From: Micromonospora yangpuensis
Lineage (GTDB): Bacteria > Actinomycetota > Actinomycetes > Mycobacteriales > Micromonosporaceae
NCBI RefSeq assembly: GCF_900091615.1
Contig: NZ_FMIA01000002.1
Coordinates: forward strand, 5,518,001-5,582,000
Reading direction: 5' to 3'
Length of the DNA stretch: 64,000 nucleotides
In this document: positions 35,565-44,885 of the stretch, one piece after another
How the letters are laid out: every line of letters starts with the position of its first letter
How positions within the stretch are numbered: the first letter of the stretch is position 1
Position numbers and translations under genes: made by a program
Notes under the pieces: generated by a model
Told to the model about the DNA's origin: nothing
The model's input: the letters and a program-made list of their open reading frames with translations, nothing else
The model's database searches: none

Positions 35565-36224
35565 TCAGTCTACGCGTCGCCCCACCCCGGCCCCGTCCAG
35601 CACGGTCGGCTCGGCCGCCGGCAGCCCGCGCGGGACGGTCCTCGGCGGTTCCCGATGCTCGCTCGACGGCAACTCCCGGGGCCCGGTCGGCAACTCCCGC
35701 GGCGCAGTCGACAGCAGCTCCCGCGGCGCGGCGGTCGACAACTCCCCCAAGGCGACCGAAGGCAGCTCCCGCGGCGCGGCGGTCGACAACTTCTCCAGGG
35801 CGACCGAAGGCAGCTCCCGCAGGGCAGCCGAAGGCAGTTCACGCAGAGCGGCGGTGGGCAGGGTGAAACGCTGGTCGGCGGCCGGATGGGCGGCGTACGA
35901 CTCGCCGAGCAGCCAGCGGATCTCGTCGGTCGTCCAGCCCAGCCCGGAGCGGGCGGCGATCTCCCGCACCAACCGGCGGCCCGCCCGGGTGTCGTCGTCA
36001 TAGAAGCGAAGGCACCAGTGGTGGGCCCACATGCCGAGGGCGCGCAGCCCGTCGGCCTCCAACGACGCGGCGAGCCGGCCGCAGGCGGTGTCGGGGAACG
36101 CCCGCGCCGGGTCAGCCGTCCGGTCCCGCTCCATCGCCCCGTACGCCGCCGGGGCGACCGCCCGCATCCGGTCGTAGAAGCCTTGGAGTACGGCGCGGTC
36201 CAGTCGCGTCGAATCGGATCGCAT
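35565..36224 (-). CDS. Hypothetical protein with RELPS repeats
   Basis: 219 aa. Residues 1-115 form a folded helical region (RLDRAVLQGFYDRMRAVAPA, LGMWAHHWCLRFYDDDTRAG) with no family I recognise; residues 120-205 are repeats around RELPS(A/V)AL and RELPSTAP, encoded by 12-24-bp direct repeats. ATG 36224. Upstream of ychF in the same orientation, 6 nt apart, so probably co-transcribed. The repeat half looks disordered and variable between strains. Confidence 0.65.
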   Translation of the reverse strand: MRSDSTRLDRAVLQGFYDRMRAVAPAAYGAMERDRTADPARAFPDTACGRLAASLEADGLRALGMWAHHWCLRFYDDDTRAGRRLVREIAARSGLGWTTDEIRWLLGESYAAHPAADQRFTLPTAALRELPSAALRELPSVALEKLSTAAPRELPSVALGELSTAAPRELLSTAPRELPTGPRELPSSEHREPPRTVPRGLPAAEPTVLDGAGVGRRVD

Positions 36225-36404
36225 CAGCGGACACCTCGCCCGGCCACGCTCGCCATCACCCGCACCCTTCTTCAGTTTGGTGGCGGGACCGTACCCTCCC
36301 CGACCGACACTTTCCTGCCCGGCCGTCCCGTTCCGGCCGATGCTCTACTGCCCGGCCGTCCCGTTCCGGCCCGGCGTCGCCCGGCTGAGCTGCACGGTCG
36401 ACCA

Positions 36405-36457
36405 GGTGAGAAGGGGACCCTGCTATACCGAAAGCGTTAACAGGGGGCCCTTCCTTC
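36405..36457 (-). repeat. Dispersed ~50-bp element, copy E
   Basis: Minus strand: AAGGAAGGGCCCCCTG TTAACGCT, TTCGGTATAG, CAGGGTCCCCTTCTCACC. Between a duplicated TGCCCGGCCGTCCCGTTCCG (36320-36370) and the Ada-AlkA gene. Accounts with that repeat for the 284-bp gap 36225-36508. Confidence 0.9.
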
Positions 36458-36508
36458 AGGTCTGAAAGCCGCGAGCGGGGGGTGGGGCGCAGGAGGGAGG
36501 ATCGGGGG

Positions 36509-38032
36509 GTGCAGGAGTTGGACTTCGAGCGGTGCTACCGGGCCGTGGACAGCCGGGACCAGCGGTTCGACGGCTGCTTCTACACCGGGGTGACCTCGAC
36601 CGGGATCTACTGCCGGCCGTCCTGCCCGGCGGTCACCCCGCGACGGCGCAACGTCCGCTTCTTCCCGTCCGCCGCCGCCGCGCAGGGGGCCGGGTTGCGG
36701 GCCTGTCGGCGGTGCCGGCCGGACGCCGCGCCCGGCTCGCCGCAGTGGGACGCCCGGGCCGACGTGGTGGGGCGGGCGGTGCGGCTGATCGCCGACGGGG
36801 TGGTGGACCGGGCCGGGGTGCCGGGGCTGGCCAGTCGGCTCGGTTACACCGAGCGGCACCTGCACCGGATGCTCCGCGCCGAGCTGGGGGCCGGGCCGCT
36901 CGCGTTGGCCCGCGCCCAGCGCGCGCAGACCGCCCGGATCCTGATCACCACGACCGGGCTGGGGATGGCCGAGGCGGCGTTCGCGGCCGGGTTCGGCAGC
37001 GTCCGCCAGTTCAACGACACCATCCGCGCGGTGTACGGGCTCGCCCCGTCGCAGCTGCGGGCCGATGGCGGCACCGGAACGCCAGGCACCGGAACGCCGG
37101 GCACCAGAGCACCGGGGATCGGAACGCCCGGCACCGGCGGCATCACGCTGCGGTTGGCGTACCGGCCGCCGTTGCACGCGGAGTCGTTGCTGGACTTCCT
37201 CGCGGTGCGGGCGCTGCCCGGCCTGGAGGAGGTACGCGACGGCACGTACCGCCGGGGGTTGCGGCTGCCGCACGGCGCGGCCGAGGTGGCGCTGACGCCC
37301 GCCGACGGGCACGTGTTGGCCACCCTGCGCCTGGCGGACCTGCGCGACCTGGCCCCGGCGGTGGCCCGCTGCCGTCGCCTGCTCGACCTGGACGCGGACC
37401 CGGTCGCCGCCGACGCCACCCTGGCCGCCGACCCCGCCCTGGCCGCGTCGGTGGCGGCCGAACCGGGGGTACGCCTGCCGCGCGCCGTGGACGGCTTCGA
37501 GATCCTGCTGCGCGCCCTGGTCACCCAGCAGATCTCGCTGCCCGCCGCCCGGACCACCCTGACCCGGCTGCTCACCGCCGTCCCCGCCGCCGGTCCACCG
37601 ACCTTCCCGACGACCGAAGCCGGTCCACCGACCTTCCCGACGACCGAGGCCGGTCCACCGGTCTTTCCGACGGCCGAACAGGTGGCCGCACTGCCGGACG
37701 CGGCGTTCGGGATGCCGGTGCGCCGGCGGGAGACGATCCGGGCGGCGGCCCGGGCGGTGGCCGCCGGGGAACTCGACCTCGATCCGGGCGGCGACCGGGC
37801 GGAGACCCTCCGGCGGCTCAGCGAGCTGCCCGGCATCGGGCCGTGGACGGCCGGCTACGTGGCGATGCGCGCGCTCGGCGACCCGGACGTCTTCCTCCCC
37901 ACCGACCTCGGGGTACGCCGGGGGGCCGCCGCCCTCGGCCTACCCGACGACCCGAAGACCCTCGACGCGTACGCCGAACGCTGGCGCCCCTGGCGGTCGT
38001 ACGCGGTGATCCGACTATGGAGAGCAGCATGA
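36509..38032 (+). CDS. alkA: Ada-type regulator fused to 3-methyladenine DNA glycosylase (AlkA)
   Basis: 507-aa alkylation-response fusion. Residues 1-72 are the Ada zinc domain (Cys35, Cys39, Cys66, Cys69; Cys35 corresponds to the methyl-phosphotriester acceptor Cys38 of Ada). Then an AraC helix-turn-helix (LASRLGYTERHLHRMLR) and a DNA glycosylase with HhH-GPD motif LSELPGIGPWTAGYVAMRA and catalytic Asp466 in PTDLG. Two Pro/Thr/Gly tandem-repeat linkers (GTGTPGTRAPGIG; PPTFPTTEAG copies). It can sense alkyl damage, activate transcription and excise bases. GTG 36509 behind GGAGG. The ogt start overlaps its stop by 4 nt. Confidence 0.95.
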   Translation: MQELDFERCYRAVDSRDQRFDGCFYTGVTSTGIYCRPSCPAVTPRRRNVRFFPSAAAAQGAGLRACRRCRPDAAPGSPQWDARADVVGRAVRLIADGVVDRAGVPGLASRLGYTERHLHRMLRAELGAGPLALARAQRAQTARILITTTGLGMAEAAFAAGFGSVRQFNDTIRAVYGLAPSQLRADGGTGTPGTGTPGTRAPGIGTPGTGGITLRLAYRPPLHAESLLDFLAVRALPGLEEVRDGTYRRGLRLPHGAAEVALTPADGHVLATLRLADLRDLAPAVARCRRLLDLDADPVAADATLAADPALAASVAAEPGVRLPRAVDGFEILLRALVTQQISLPAARTTLTRLLTAVPAAGPPTFPTTEAGPPTFPTTEAGPPVFPTAEQVAALPDAAFGMPVRRRETIRAAARAVAAGELDLDPGGDRAETLRRLSELPGIGPWTAGYVAMRALGDPDVFLPTDLGVRRGAAALGLPDDPKTLDAYAERWRPWRSYAVIRLWRAA

Positions 38033-38598
38033 CCACGAGCAGCACGACCACGGGCAGCACGACCACGGGCAGCACGGCCACGGGCAGCACGGCCACGGGC
38101 AGCACCATCGACTTCGCCGTGCGGGACACCCCGGTCGGCCCGCTCGGCATCCTGGTCGGGCCGGACGGGGCGGTCCGGGCGGCCGGCTTCACCAGCGACC
38201 CGCAGACCCTGCTGCCGCTGGTGCACCCGGGTCTACGTGGGCCGGTGCGGCACCGTGCGGACCTCGGTCCGGTCACCGCCGCCGTCAGCGCGTACCTCGA
38301 CGGCGACCTGACCGCGATCGACGCCGTACCGGTCGAGCAGCACAGCGGCGGGGCGTTCCTGGGGCACGCCTGGCGGGTGCTGCGCGAGGTGAAGCCGGGT
38401 GAGCCGGTGACGTACACCGGGTTCGCCGGGCTGGCCGGTCGTCCGCTGGCGGTCCGCGCCGCCGCGACGGCCTGCGCCCGCAACGCCGCCGCGCTCTTCG
38501 TGCCCTGCCACCGGGTGTTGCGCACCGACGGGACGCTCGGCGGGTACCGCTGGGGGCTGGCCGTGAAGGAATGGCTGCTCACCCACGAACGCCGCTGA
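38029..38598 (+). CDS. ogt: Methylated-DNA-protein-cysteine methyltransferase
   Basis: 189 aa; repairs O6-methylguanine by suicide transfer to Cys160 in the active-site motif LFVPCHRVLRTDG. Start ATG 38029 (ATGA overlap, GGAG upstream). Residues 2-24 are a Thr/Gly/Ser repeat (TTTGSTTTGSTATGST) from a 12-15-bp slippage tract. Together with alkA it reconstitutes Ada as two polypeptides: sensor-glycosylase and methyltransferase. Confidence 0.93.
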   Translation: MTTSSTTTGSTTTGSTATGSTATGSTIDFAVRDTPVGPLGILVGPDGAVRAAGFTSDPQTLLPLVHPGLRGPVRHRADLGPVTAAVSAYLDGDLTAIDAVPVEQHSGGAFLGHAWRVLREVKPGEPVTYTGFAGLAGRPLAVRAAATACARNAAALFVPCHRVLRTDGTLGGYRWGLAVKEWLLTHERR

Positions 38599-38735
38599 CG
38601 CCGGGCCGGGAGCAGCGGCCGGCACCCGGGCCGGTAGCAACGGCCGGGCACCCAGCCCGGGAGCACGGGCGGGAGCGGTCTCGCTGACGGCAAGCTGACA
38701 GCCGCAACTGTCACGTTTGCCGATACCGTCAGGAG

Positions 38736-40691
38736 GTGCCTGCGGAGCGCGACCGCGAGCCGGCCCCGAGGGCGAGTGCCGGTCGGATTCCGCCGGCCCG
38801 GGGTACGGGCGCCGGTCGACGGCTGGCCAACCTGTGGCGGCTGCGTCGTTACCTGCGCCCGTACGCCGTCCAGTTCGCTTGGTTGCTGGTCGCGGCGTTG
38901 ACGGCGACCGCCGCGGGGCTGGCCGTACCCCTGGTGGTGCAGCGGGTGGTGGACGGCCCGGTGGCCCGGCAGGAGCCGGGCGGACTGCTCCGGCTCGGCG
39001 CGCTGGTGCTGCTGCTCGGCCTGGTCGAGGCGGCGTTGATCTTCATACGGCGGTGGATGCAGGCGGAGTCGTCGATAGGCATGGAGACGGCGCTGCGCGC
39101 CGACCTCTACGCCCACCTGCTGCGGCTGCCGACCAGCTTCCACGACCGTTGGCACTCGGGTCAGCTGCTCTCCCGGGCCGTCAGCGACCTGTCGGTGCTG
39201 CGCCGGTTCCTCTCCTTCGGACTCTTCTTCCTGGTGCTCAACCTGGTCACCTACGCCGCGGTGGTGGTGCTGCTGGTCCGGCTGCACCGGCCGCTGGGGC
39301 TGCTGGTGGCGGCGAGCGCGGTGCCGCTGTTCCTGATCAGCCGCCGGTTCGCCCGGCACTACCACGCCGCGTCCCGCCGGATGCAGGACCAGCAGGGCGA
39401 CGTGGCCACCCTGGTCGAGGAGACCGCCCTCGGCCTGCGCACGATGAAGGCGTACGGCCGGGGACCGCAGCTGTCGGCCCGGTTCGGCGCGGGCGCGCGG
39501 GCGCTGCACGACATCGGCATCGGCAAGGCCCGGCTGTTGGCCCGCACCTCGGCCCAGTTCGACCTGGTGCCCAACCTGACCCTCGGCGGGGTGCTGGTGG
39601 CCGGGACGGTGCTGGTGGCCGACGGCCGGCTCACCGTGGGGGCGCTGGTCGCCTTCGTCAGCCTGCAACTGATGCTGATCTGGCCGGTCCAGTCGCTGGG
39701 TTGGATCATCGCCAACGGGCAGGAGGCCGCCACCGCCGCCGACCGGATCCAGGAGGTGCTGGACACCCGGCCGACCATCGTGGACGCCCCCGGCGCGATC
39801 GGCCTCCGGCGGACCGAGGTACGCGGCCGGCTGGTCTTCGACCGGGTCTCCTTCCGGTACCCGCAGAGCGCTGCGCCGGTGCTGCGCGAGGTGGAGCTGA
39901 CCGTCGAGCCGGGCGAGACCCTCGCCCTGGTCGGGGCGACCGGCTGCGGCAAGAGCACCCTGTTGTCGCTGGTCCCCCGGCTGCACGAGGTCACCGGCGG
40001 GCGGATCACGCTGGACGGGCACGACCTGCGGGAGCTGCGCCTGGCCACGCTGCGGCGACTGGTGGGGGTGGCTTTCGAGGAGCCGACACTCTTCTCGATG
40101 TCGGTCTGGGAGAACCTCACCCTGGGTCGGCCGGAGGCCGACGAGGCGGAGGTCCGCGCGGCGCTGGTGCTGGCCCAGGCCGAGTTCGCGTACGACCTGC
40201 CGTGGGGGCTGGCCACCCGGGTCGGCGAGCAGGGGCTCTCGCTCTCCGGTGGGCAGCGCCAGCGGCTGGCGTTGGCCCGGGCGGTGCTCGGCCGGCCGGC
40301 GCTGTTGGTCCTCGACGATCCGCTCTCCGCGCTCGACGTGCACACCGAGGCGCTGGTGGAACGGGCGTTGCGCCGGGTGCTGCGCGACACCACCGCGCTG
40401 CTGGTGGTGCACCGGCCCTCGACAGTCGCGCTGGCCGACCGGGTGGCGTTGCTGGAGCGGGGCCGGATCACCGCCGTCGGCACCCACTCGGAGCTGCTGG
40501 CCACCGTCCCGGCGTACCGGGCGTTACTCTCCGCCGAGCCGACACCGACGCCGGCCTCGGCACCGACGCGGGCCTCGACACCGGTGTCGGCCTCGACATC
40601 GACCCCGACGTCGGTGCCGGCCTCGACGCCGACGGCCGGCCGGTCGGTCGGGGCGACGCCGACGGCCGGGCGTGGGTTGGTGTCGTCGTGA
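38736..40691 (+). CDS. ABC exporter half, degenerate-site subunit
   Basis: 651 aa: six-helix exporter domain then nucleotide-binding domain. Walker A GATGCGKST at 400, LSGGQ signature, but the Walker B end is LLVLDDPLSALD, with Asp in place of the catalytic Glu. Paired with the next gene, which has DEATS: the asymmetric arrangement of heterodimeric multidrug exporters. C-terminal 50 residues are Thr/Ser/Pro repeats. GTG 38736 with GATACC 8 nt upstream. Substrate unknown. Confidence 0.9.
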   Translation: MPAERDREPAPRASAGRIPPARGTGAGRRLANLWRLRRYLRPYAVQFAWLLVAALTATAAGLAVPLVVQRVVDGPVARQEPGGLLRLGALVLLLGLVEAALIFIRRWMQAESSIGMETALRADLYAHLLRLPTSFHDRWHSGQLLSRAVSDLSVLRRFLSFGLFFLVLNLVTYAAVVVLLVRLHRPLGLLVAASAVPLFLISRRFARHYHAASRRMQDQQGDVATLVEETALGLRTMKAYGRGPQLSARFGAGARALHDIGIGKARLLARTSAQFDLVPNLTLGGVLVAGTVLVADGRLTVGALVAFVSLQLMLIWPVQSLGWIIANGQEAATAADRIQEVLDTRPTIVDAPGAIGLRRTEVRGRLVFDRVSFRYPQSAAPVLREVELTVEPGETLALVGATGCGKSTLLSLVPRLHEVTGGRITLDGHDLRELRLATLRRLVGVAFEEPTLFSMSVWENLTLGRPEADEAEVRAALVLAQAEFAYDLPWGLATRVGEQGLSLSGGQRQRLALARAVLGRPALLVLDDPLSALDVHTEALVERALRRVLRDTTALLVVHRPSTVALADRVALLERGRITAVGTHSELLATVPAYRALLSAEPTPTPASAPTRASTPVSASTSTPTSVPASTPTAGRSVGATPTAGRGLVSS

Positions 40692-42577
40692 CCGCCGCGC
40701 ACCGCGCCGCCGGGGCGGCCAGCGGGGCGGTCGGCCCGCCGGCACCGGCGCGGTGGCGGGGCATCGCCACCGATCCCGACGCCGACCGCAGCCACGCCGA
40801 GGAGGACAGCCCCGAGGCGGTGGCCCGGCTCCGGGCCCGTAGCCGGGTGCTGCTGCGTGACCTGCTGCGCCCGTACCGGGGTCGGCTCGCGGTGGCGGTG
40901 GTCCTGCTGCTGGCCCAGAACGCCGCCGCGATGTCCGGGCCGTACCTGGTGATGCTCGGCATCGACCGGGCCGTGCCGCCGCTGCGGGCCGGCGACCCGG
41001 GGCCGCTGACCGCCGTCGCCGTCGCGTTCGTGGTCGCCGCCGGGATCGAGTACGCGGCCCGGCGCGGCTTCCTCACCCTGTCCGCCCGGATCGGCCAGGG
41101 TGTCCTGCTGGACCTGCGGCAACGCGTGTACGCCCACTTCCTGCGGCTCTCCGTGGCGTTCCACGAGCGGTACACCTCGGGCCGGATGGTCGCCCGGCTC
41201 ACCAGCGACCTGGACTCGATAGGTGAGCTGGTCGACGGCGGGATCGACAGCCTGGTCCTGGCCGGGCTCAGCGTGGTGTCGGTCGCCGGGATCCTGCTCT
41301 GGCTGGACCTGCCGCTGGCCGCCGTGACGCTGCTCGCCTTCCCGGCGTTGTTCTGGCTGTCCCGCTGGTTCGCCCGCGCCTCGGCGGTGGCGTACCGCCG
41401 GACCCGGGAGGCGGTGGCGCTGGTCATCGTGCACTTCGTGGAGTCGTTGCGAGGCATCCGCGCGGTGCAGGCGTTCCGTCGGGAGCGCCGCAACGAGGAG
41501 ATCTTCGCCGACGTCAACGACGAGTACCGGGTGGCCAGCCGGGACGCGTTCCGGCTGATCGCCGTCTACTCGCCGGGCATCCGGGTGATCGGCAACGTCA
41601 CCGTGGCGGTGGTGCTCTGCTACGGGGGCCTGCGGGTGCTGGACGGGGCGACCGGGGTGGGGGTGCTCGCCGCCTTCCTGCTCTACCTGCGGCGTTTCTT
41701 CGAGCCGATGCAGGAGCTGAGCCAGTTCTACAACTCGTTGCAGTCGGCGACGGCGGCCCTGGAGAAGCTCGCCGGGGTGCTCGACGAACGGCCGTCGGTA
41801 CCCGAGCCGGCCCGGCCGACACCGCTGCCGACCGGCCCCGGCCGGGGCGCGGTGGACTTCCGGTCGGTCACCTTCGGGTACCGGCCACAGTCGCCGATCC
41901 TCACCGGGCTGACCCTGTCGGTGCCGGCCGGGCAGACCGTCGCCCTGGTAGGTGCGACCGGGGCGGGCAAGTCGACGCTGGCGAAGCTGCTGGCCCGCTT
42001 CCACGACCCGGTCACCGGCGAGGTCCGTCTGGACGGCGTCGACCTGCGCGAGGTGGCCGACGCCGAGCTGCGCGCCGCGGTGGTCCTGGTCACCCAGGAG
42101 AACCACCTGGTCACCGGCACGGTCGCGGAGAACATCCGGTACGGCCGCCCGGACGCCGACGACGCCGCGGTCCGGGCCGCCGCCCGCGCGATCGGCGCGC
42201 ACGACTTCATCACCGCACTACCTGAGGGGTACGACACCCAGGTGCACCGGCGCGGCGGCCGGCTGTCGGCCGGTCAGCGGCAACTCGTGGCGTTCGCGCG
42301 GGCCTTCCTGGCCGACCCGGCGGTGCTGATCCTGGACGAGGCCACCTCGTCGCTGGACGTGCCGACCGAGCGGCTGGTGCAGCACGCCCTGGCCACCGTG
42401 CTCGCCGAGCGTACCGCCCTGGTCATCGCGCACCGGCTGTCCACCGTGGAGACCGCCGACCGGGTACTGGTCCTCGACGGCGGCCGGATCGTCGAGGACG
42501 GTCCACCCGGGCAACTGGTCACCGCCGGTGGCCGGTACGCGACCCTGCACCGACAATGGCGGAACTCCCTGGTCTGA
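40688..42577 (+). CDS. ABC exporter half, catalytic subunit
   Basis: 629 aa, same architecture as its partner: Walker A GATGAGKST at 422, Walker B VLILDEATSSLD with intact catalytic Glu, signature written LSAGQ. GTG start overlaps the previous stop by 4 nt (GTGA). Together they form a heterodimeric exporter; the following amidase region starts 107 bp later, so substrate cannot be inferred from context. Confidence 0.92.
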   Translation: MTAAHRAAGAASGAVGPPAPARWRGIATDPDADRSHAEEDSPEAVARLRARSRVLLRDLLRPYRGRLAVAVVLLLAQNAAAMSGPYLVMLGIDRAVPPLRAGDPGPLTAVAVAFVVAAGIEYAARRGFLTLSARIGQGVLLDLRQRVYAHFLRLSVAFHERYTSGRMVARLTSDLDSIGELVDGGIDSLVLAGLSVVSVAGILLWLDLPLAAVTLLAFPALFWLSRWFARASAVAYRRTREAVALVIVHFVESLRGIRAVQAFRRERRNEEIFADVNDEYRVASRDAFRLIAVYSPGIRVIGNVTVAVVLCYGGLRVLDGATGVGVLAAFLLYLRRFFEPMQELSQFYNSLQSATAALEKLAGVLDERPSVPEPARPTPLPTGPGRGAVDFRSVTFGYRPQSPILTGLTLSVPAGQTVALVGATGAGKSTLAKLLARFHDPVTGEVRLDGVDLREVADAELRAAVVLVTQENHLVTGTVAENIRYGRPDADDAAVRAAARAIGAHDFITALPEGYDTQVHRRGGRLSAGQRQLVAFARAFLADPAVLILDEATSSLDVPTERLVQHALATVLAERTALVIAHRLSTVETADRVLVLDGGRIVEDGPPGQLVTAGGRYATLHRQWRNSLV

Positions 42578-42684
42578 GGGCCCGCCGACCGGTGCCGGTT
42601 CACAGCCTGGTGACGCCAAGGTCATCGTCAGGACATCACCGAAGCTGACAGTGGGGCCACGTTTTCGCAGCTCAGAGGAGAACG

Positions 42685-42984
42685 ATGGCACCTGTACCGC
42701 CGACCGACGCGGAACTCGACACCTTCATCCGCGCCCGGCTCGCATCCCTCGGCATCGACCTCGACCAACTCCCCGCCGGCAGCGTCGCCGACCCGGTCAC
42801 CGGCTCCCCCGGCCGGGACTCCGTCCTGGCCTCGCTGCGTTCCTTCGTCCGCTCGACGGTCACCGCGCTGGCCGCGTACCAGCTGCCGGCACCGGCCGGC
42901 ACCGACCCGACGCTGGCGATGGCGCTCTCCCAGCAGCCCGCACCGATGCTCTACCCCTCGATCAGCACAGAATGGCGGGCCTGA
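42685..42984 (+). CDS. 99-aa protein coupled to the amidase
   Basis: Helical, Ala/Pro-rich, with TDAELDTFIRARLASLGIDL and the C-terminus PSISTEWRA. ATG 42685 behind CAGAGGAG. Its stop overlaps the amidase ATG (TGATG). No family recognised; it could be a small partner subunit. Confidence 0.7.
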   Translation: MAPVPPTDAELDTFIRARLASLGIDLDQLPAGSVADPVTGSPGRDSVLASLRSFVRSTVTALAAYQLPAPAGTDPTLAMALSQQPAPMLYPSISTEWRA

Positions 42985-44624
42985 TGAGCGCCGAACCGAT
43001 CGACCGGACCATCGACCGGCGCGCCTTCCTGGCCCGTACCGCCGCCGTCGCCGCCGCCTCGGCGGTCGGCGCCACGATGACCCTGCCCGGCATCGCCCAG
43101 GCCGCGCCGGTGCCCCCGCCGAACACGAAGGTCAAGTGGAACCCGGCGCTGGACGTGCCGAACGCCTTCGTCAAGCCCCGGCCCGAGGCGGTCGCCGACC
43201 CCACCGAGCTGACCATCGCCGAGGCCGCCTGGCTGATCCGCAACGGCAAGCTCACCCCGCAGCAGCTCGTCGAGGCGTACCTGGCCCGGATCGAGCGCTA
43301 CGAGGGCACCTACAAGGCGTTCAACCTGGTGGTCGCCGAGGCGGCGGTGAAGGCCGCCCGCCAGGCGGCCAACCGACCCAACCGGGGCGCGCTGCACGGT
43401 ATCCCGCTGGCCGTCAAGGACAACTACTGGACCGCCGGGGTACGCACCACCGCCAGCTCCTTCCTCTTCGCCGACTTCGTACCGCCCTACGACGCCACCT
43501 CGGTGGCGAAGCTGACCGTCAACGGGGCGATCGTGCTGGGCAAGACGCAGATGGGTCCGCTGGCCACCTCCCGGGCCACCACCCCCGACGGGGTGGTCAC
43601 CACGGTCAACGCCTGGACCCCGAACGACATCTCGGTCAACCCGGGCGGCTCCTCCACCGGCAGCGCCACCGCCGTCGCCGGCCGGCTCGCCACCAGCAGC
43701 ACCGGCACCCAGACCGGCGGGTCGATCACCGGCCCGTCCAACGCGCAGAACCTGACCGGCCTCAAGCCGACCATGGGCCGGGTCTCGCTGGCCGGGATCA
43801 TCCCGCTCAGCTACACCCGGGACCACCCCGGCCCGCTGGCCCGGGACGCCAAGGACGCGGCGATCATGCTGACCGCGATGGCCGGCGAGGACGCCGCCGA
43901 CCCGCGCAGCCAGGGCCTGCCGCCGCTGCCCAACCTGATCAACGCGGCCACCCCGAAGCGCACCGGCAACACCGTGGTGATGCGCTGGAAGACCCGGATC
44001 GGGGTGCTGCCCGGCTTCACCGCCGGCACCTCGGCCACCGCCCTGGCCCGGCAGGCCTACCTGGACAAACTCGCCAGCATCCCGGACGCCACCGTGGTGC
44101 AGGTGCCGCTGCCGGCGGAGTGGGACCTGCTCACCGGCACCCCCTTCAACAACGTCCGGCTGCCCGAGCGCAGCGAGCCGTTCCTGCCGTACCTGCGCAA
44201 GGACCTCAAGGGCTTCGGGGTCTCGGTGACCAGCTGGTTGCAGGGCACGCTGCTGGGCGGCACCGAGTTCATCACCGGCCAGCGCGCCAAACTGCTGCTG
44301 ATGGAGCGGGTGCTGGACGAACTCTTCGCCTCCTGCGACGTGGTGGTGCAGACCGGCCCGGTGCCCTTCGACATCCTCGGCCTGCCGGAGATCGCCTTCC
44401 CGATCGGCTTCGACGCCGCCGGGGTGCCGATCGGCACCATCCTCGGTGGCCTGCCGTACGGCGAGGACCGGCTGCTGTCGGTCGTGGCCGCGTACCAGGC
44501 GGTCACCGACTGGCACTGGCGTCGCCCGCCGGACCCGGCACCGGCTCCCCCGGCGACGGCCCGCGCCGCCGCACCGGCCGCGCTGCGGCTGACCGCCGAA
44601 GAGGTCGCCGAACTAACCCAGTGA
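42984..44624 (+). CDS. Tat-exported amidase (amidase-signature family)
   Basis: 546 aa. A twin-arginine signal (TIDRRAFLARTAAVAAASAV, residues 8-40) indicates folding before export. The amidase-signature triad is readable: Lys145 (IPLAVKDNYW), cis-Ser Ser223 (NPGGSSTGSA) and nucleophile Ser247 (TGTQTGGSITGP); Ser223-Ser247 spacing equals that in FAAH. Position D/Q change before GGSI is a minor deviation. Extracellular hydrolysis of an amide; substrate unknown. A 5-copy 9-bp repeat follows its stop. Confidence 0.9.
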   Translation: MSAEPIDRTIDRRAFLARTAAVAAASAVGATMTLPGIAQAAPVPPPNTKVKWNPALDVPNAFVKPRPEAVADPTELTIAEAAWLIRNGKLTPQQLVEAYLARIERYEGTYKAFNLVVAEAAVKAARQAANRPNRGALHGIPLAVKDNYWTAGVRTTASSFLFADFVPPYDATSVAKLTVNGAIVLGKTQMGPLATSRATTPDGVVTTVNAWTPNDISVNPGGSSTGSATAVAGRLATSSTGTQTGGSITGPSNAQNLTGLKPTMGRVSLAGIIPLSYTRDHPGPLARDAKDAAIMLTAMAGEDAADPRSQGLPPLPNLINAATPKRTGNTVVMRWKTRIGVLPGFTAGTSATALARQAYLDKLASIPDATVVQVPLPAEWDLLTGTPFNNVRLPERSEPFLPYLRKDLKGFGVSVTSWLQGTLLGGTEFITGQRAKLLLMERVLDELFASCDVVVQTGPVPFDILGLPEIAFPIGFDAAGVPIGTILGGLPYGEDRLLSVVAAYQAVTDWHWRRPPDPAPAPPATARAAAPAALRLTAEEVAELTQ

Positions 44625-44628
44625 CCGA

Positions 44629-44673
44629 CGTCGCGGGCGTCGCGGGCGTCGCGGGCGTCGCGGGCGTCGCGGG
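44629..44673 (+). repeat. 9-bp tandem repeat, 5 copies
   Basis: CGTCGCGGG five times just after the amidase stop, immediately before the perfect inverted repeat at 44680. Confidence 0.95.
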
Positions 44674-44679
44674 AAGTGA

Positions 44680-44724
44680 ATCTTGGACACTTACCGTTCT
44701 ATTTGGACGGTAAGTGTCCAAGAT
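44680..44724 (+). repeat. 18-bp perfect inverted repeat upstream of valS
   Basis: ATCTTGGACACTTACCGT, 9-nt loop (44698-44706), exact complement 44707-44724. More AT-rich than its surroundings. May be the amidase terminator, a protein-binding palindrome or a remnant mobile element. The rest of the gap (44725-44873) shows nothing else. Confidence 0.85.
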
Positions 44725-44873
44725 CTACCTGGCGAACGGGTGCCCGCGATACGCCGCGAGGGGACCGATGGTTCGGTTTTCCGGTCGGACTTGCAGACCG
44801 GCGGGGGTCAGGTCCCCGACGGTGCCGGGCCGGGTGGTCGGGAAGGCCTGTGCGGGGCCCGACGTGGCGGCTC

Positions 44874-44879
44874 TACGAT
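44874..44879 (+). promoter_or_regulatory. -10-like TACGAT, leaderless start of valS
   Basis: TACGAT ends 6 nt before ATG 44886; the 17-nt block GGCGGCTCTACGATCGG is identical to the one before the S9 peptidase gene. Confidence 0.55.
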
Positions 44880-44885
44880 CGGGCG

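Noticed and set aside
38736..44624. Natural-product gene cluster around the ABC exporter and amidase
   Set aside because: No synthase, ligase, precursor peptide or tailoring set accompanies them.
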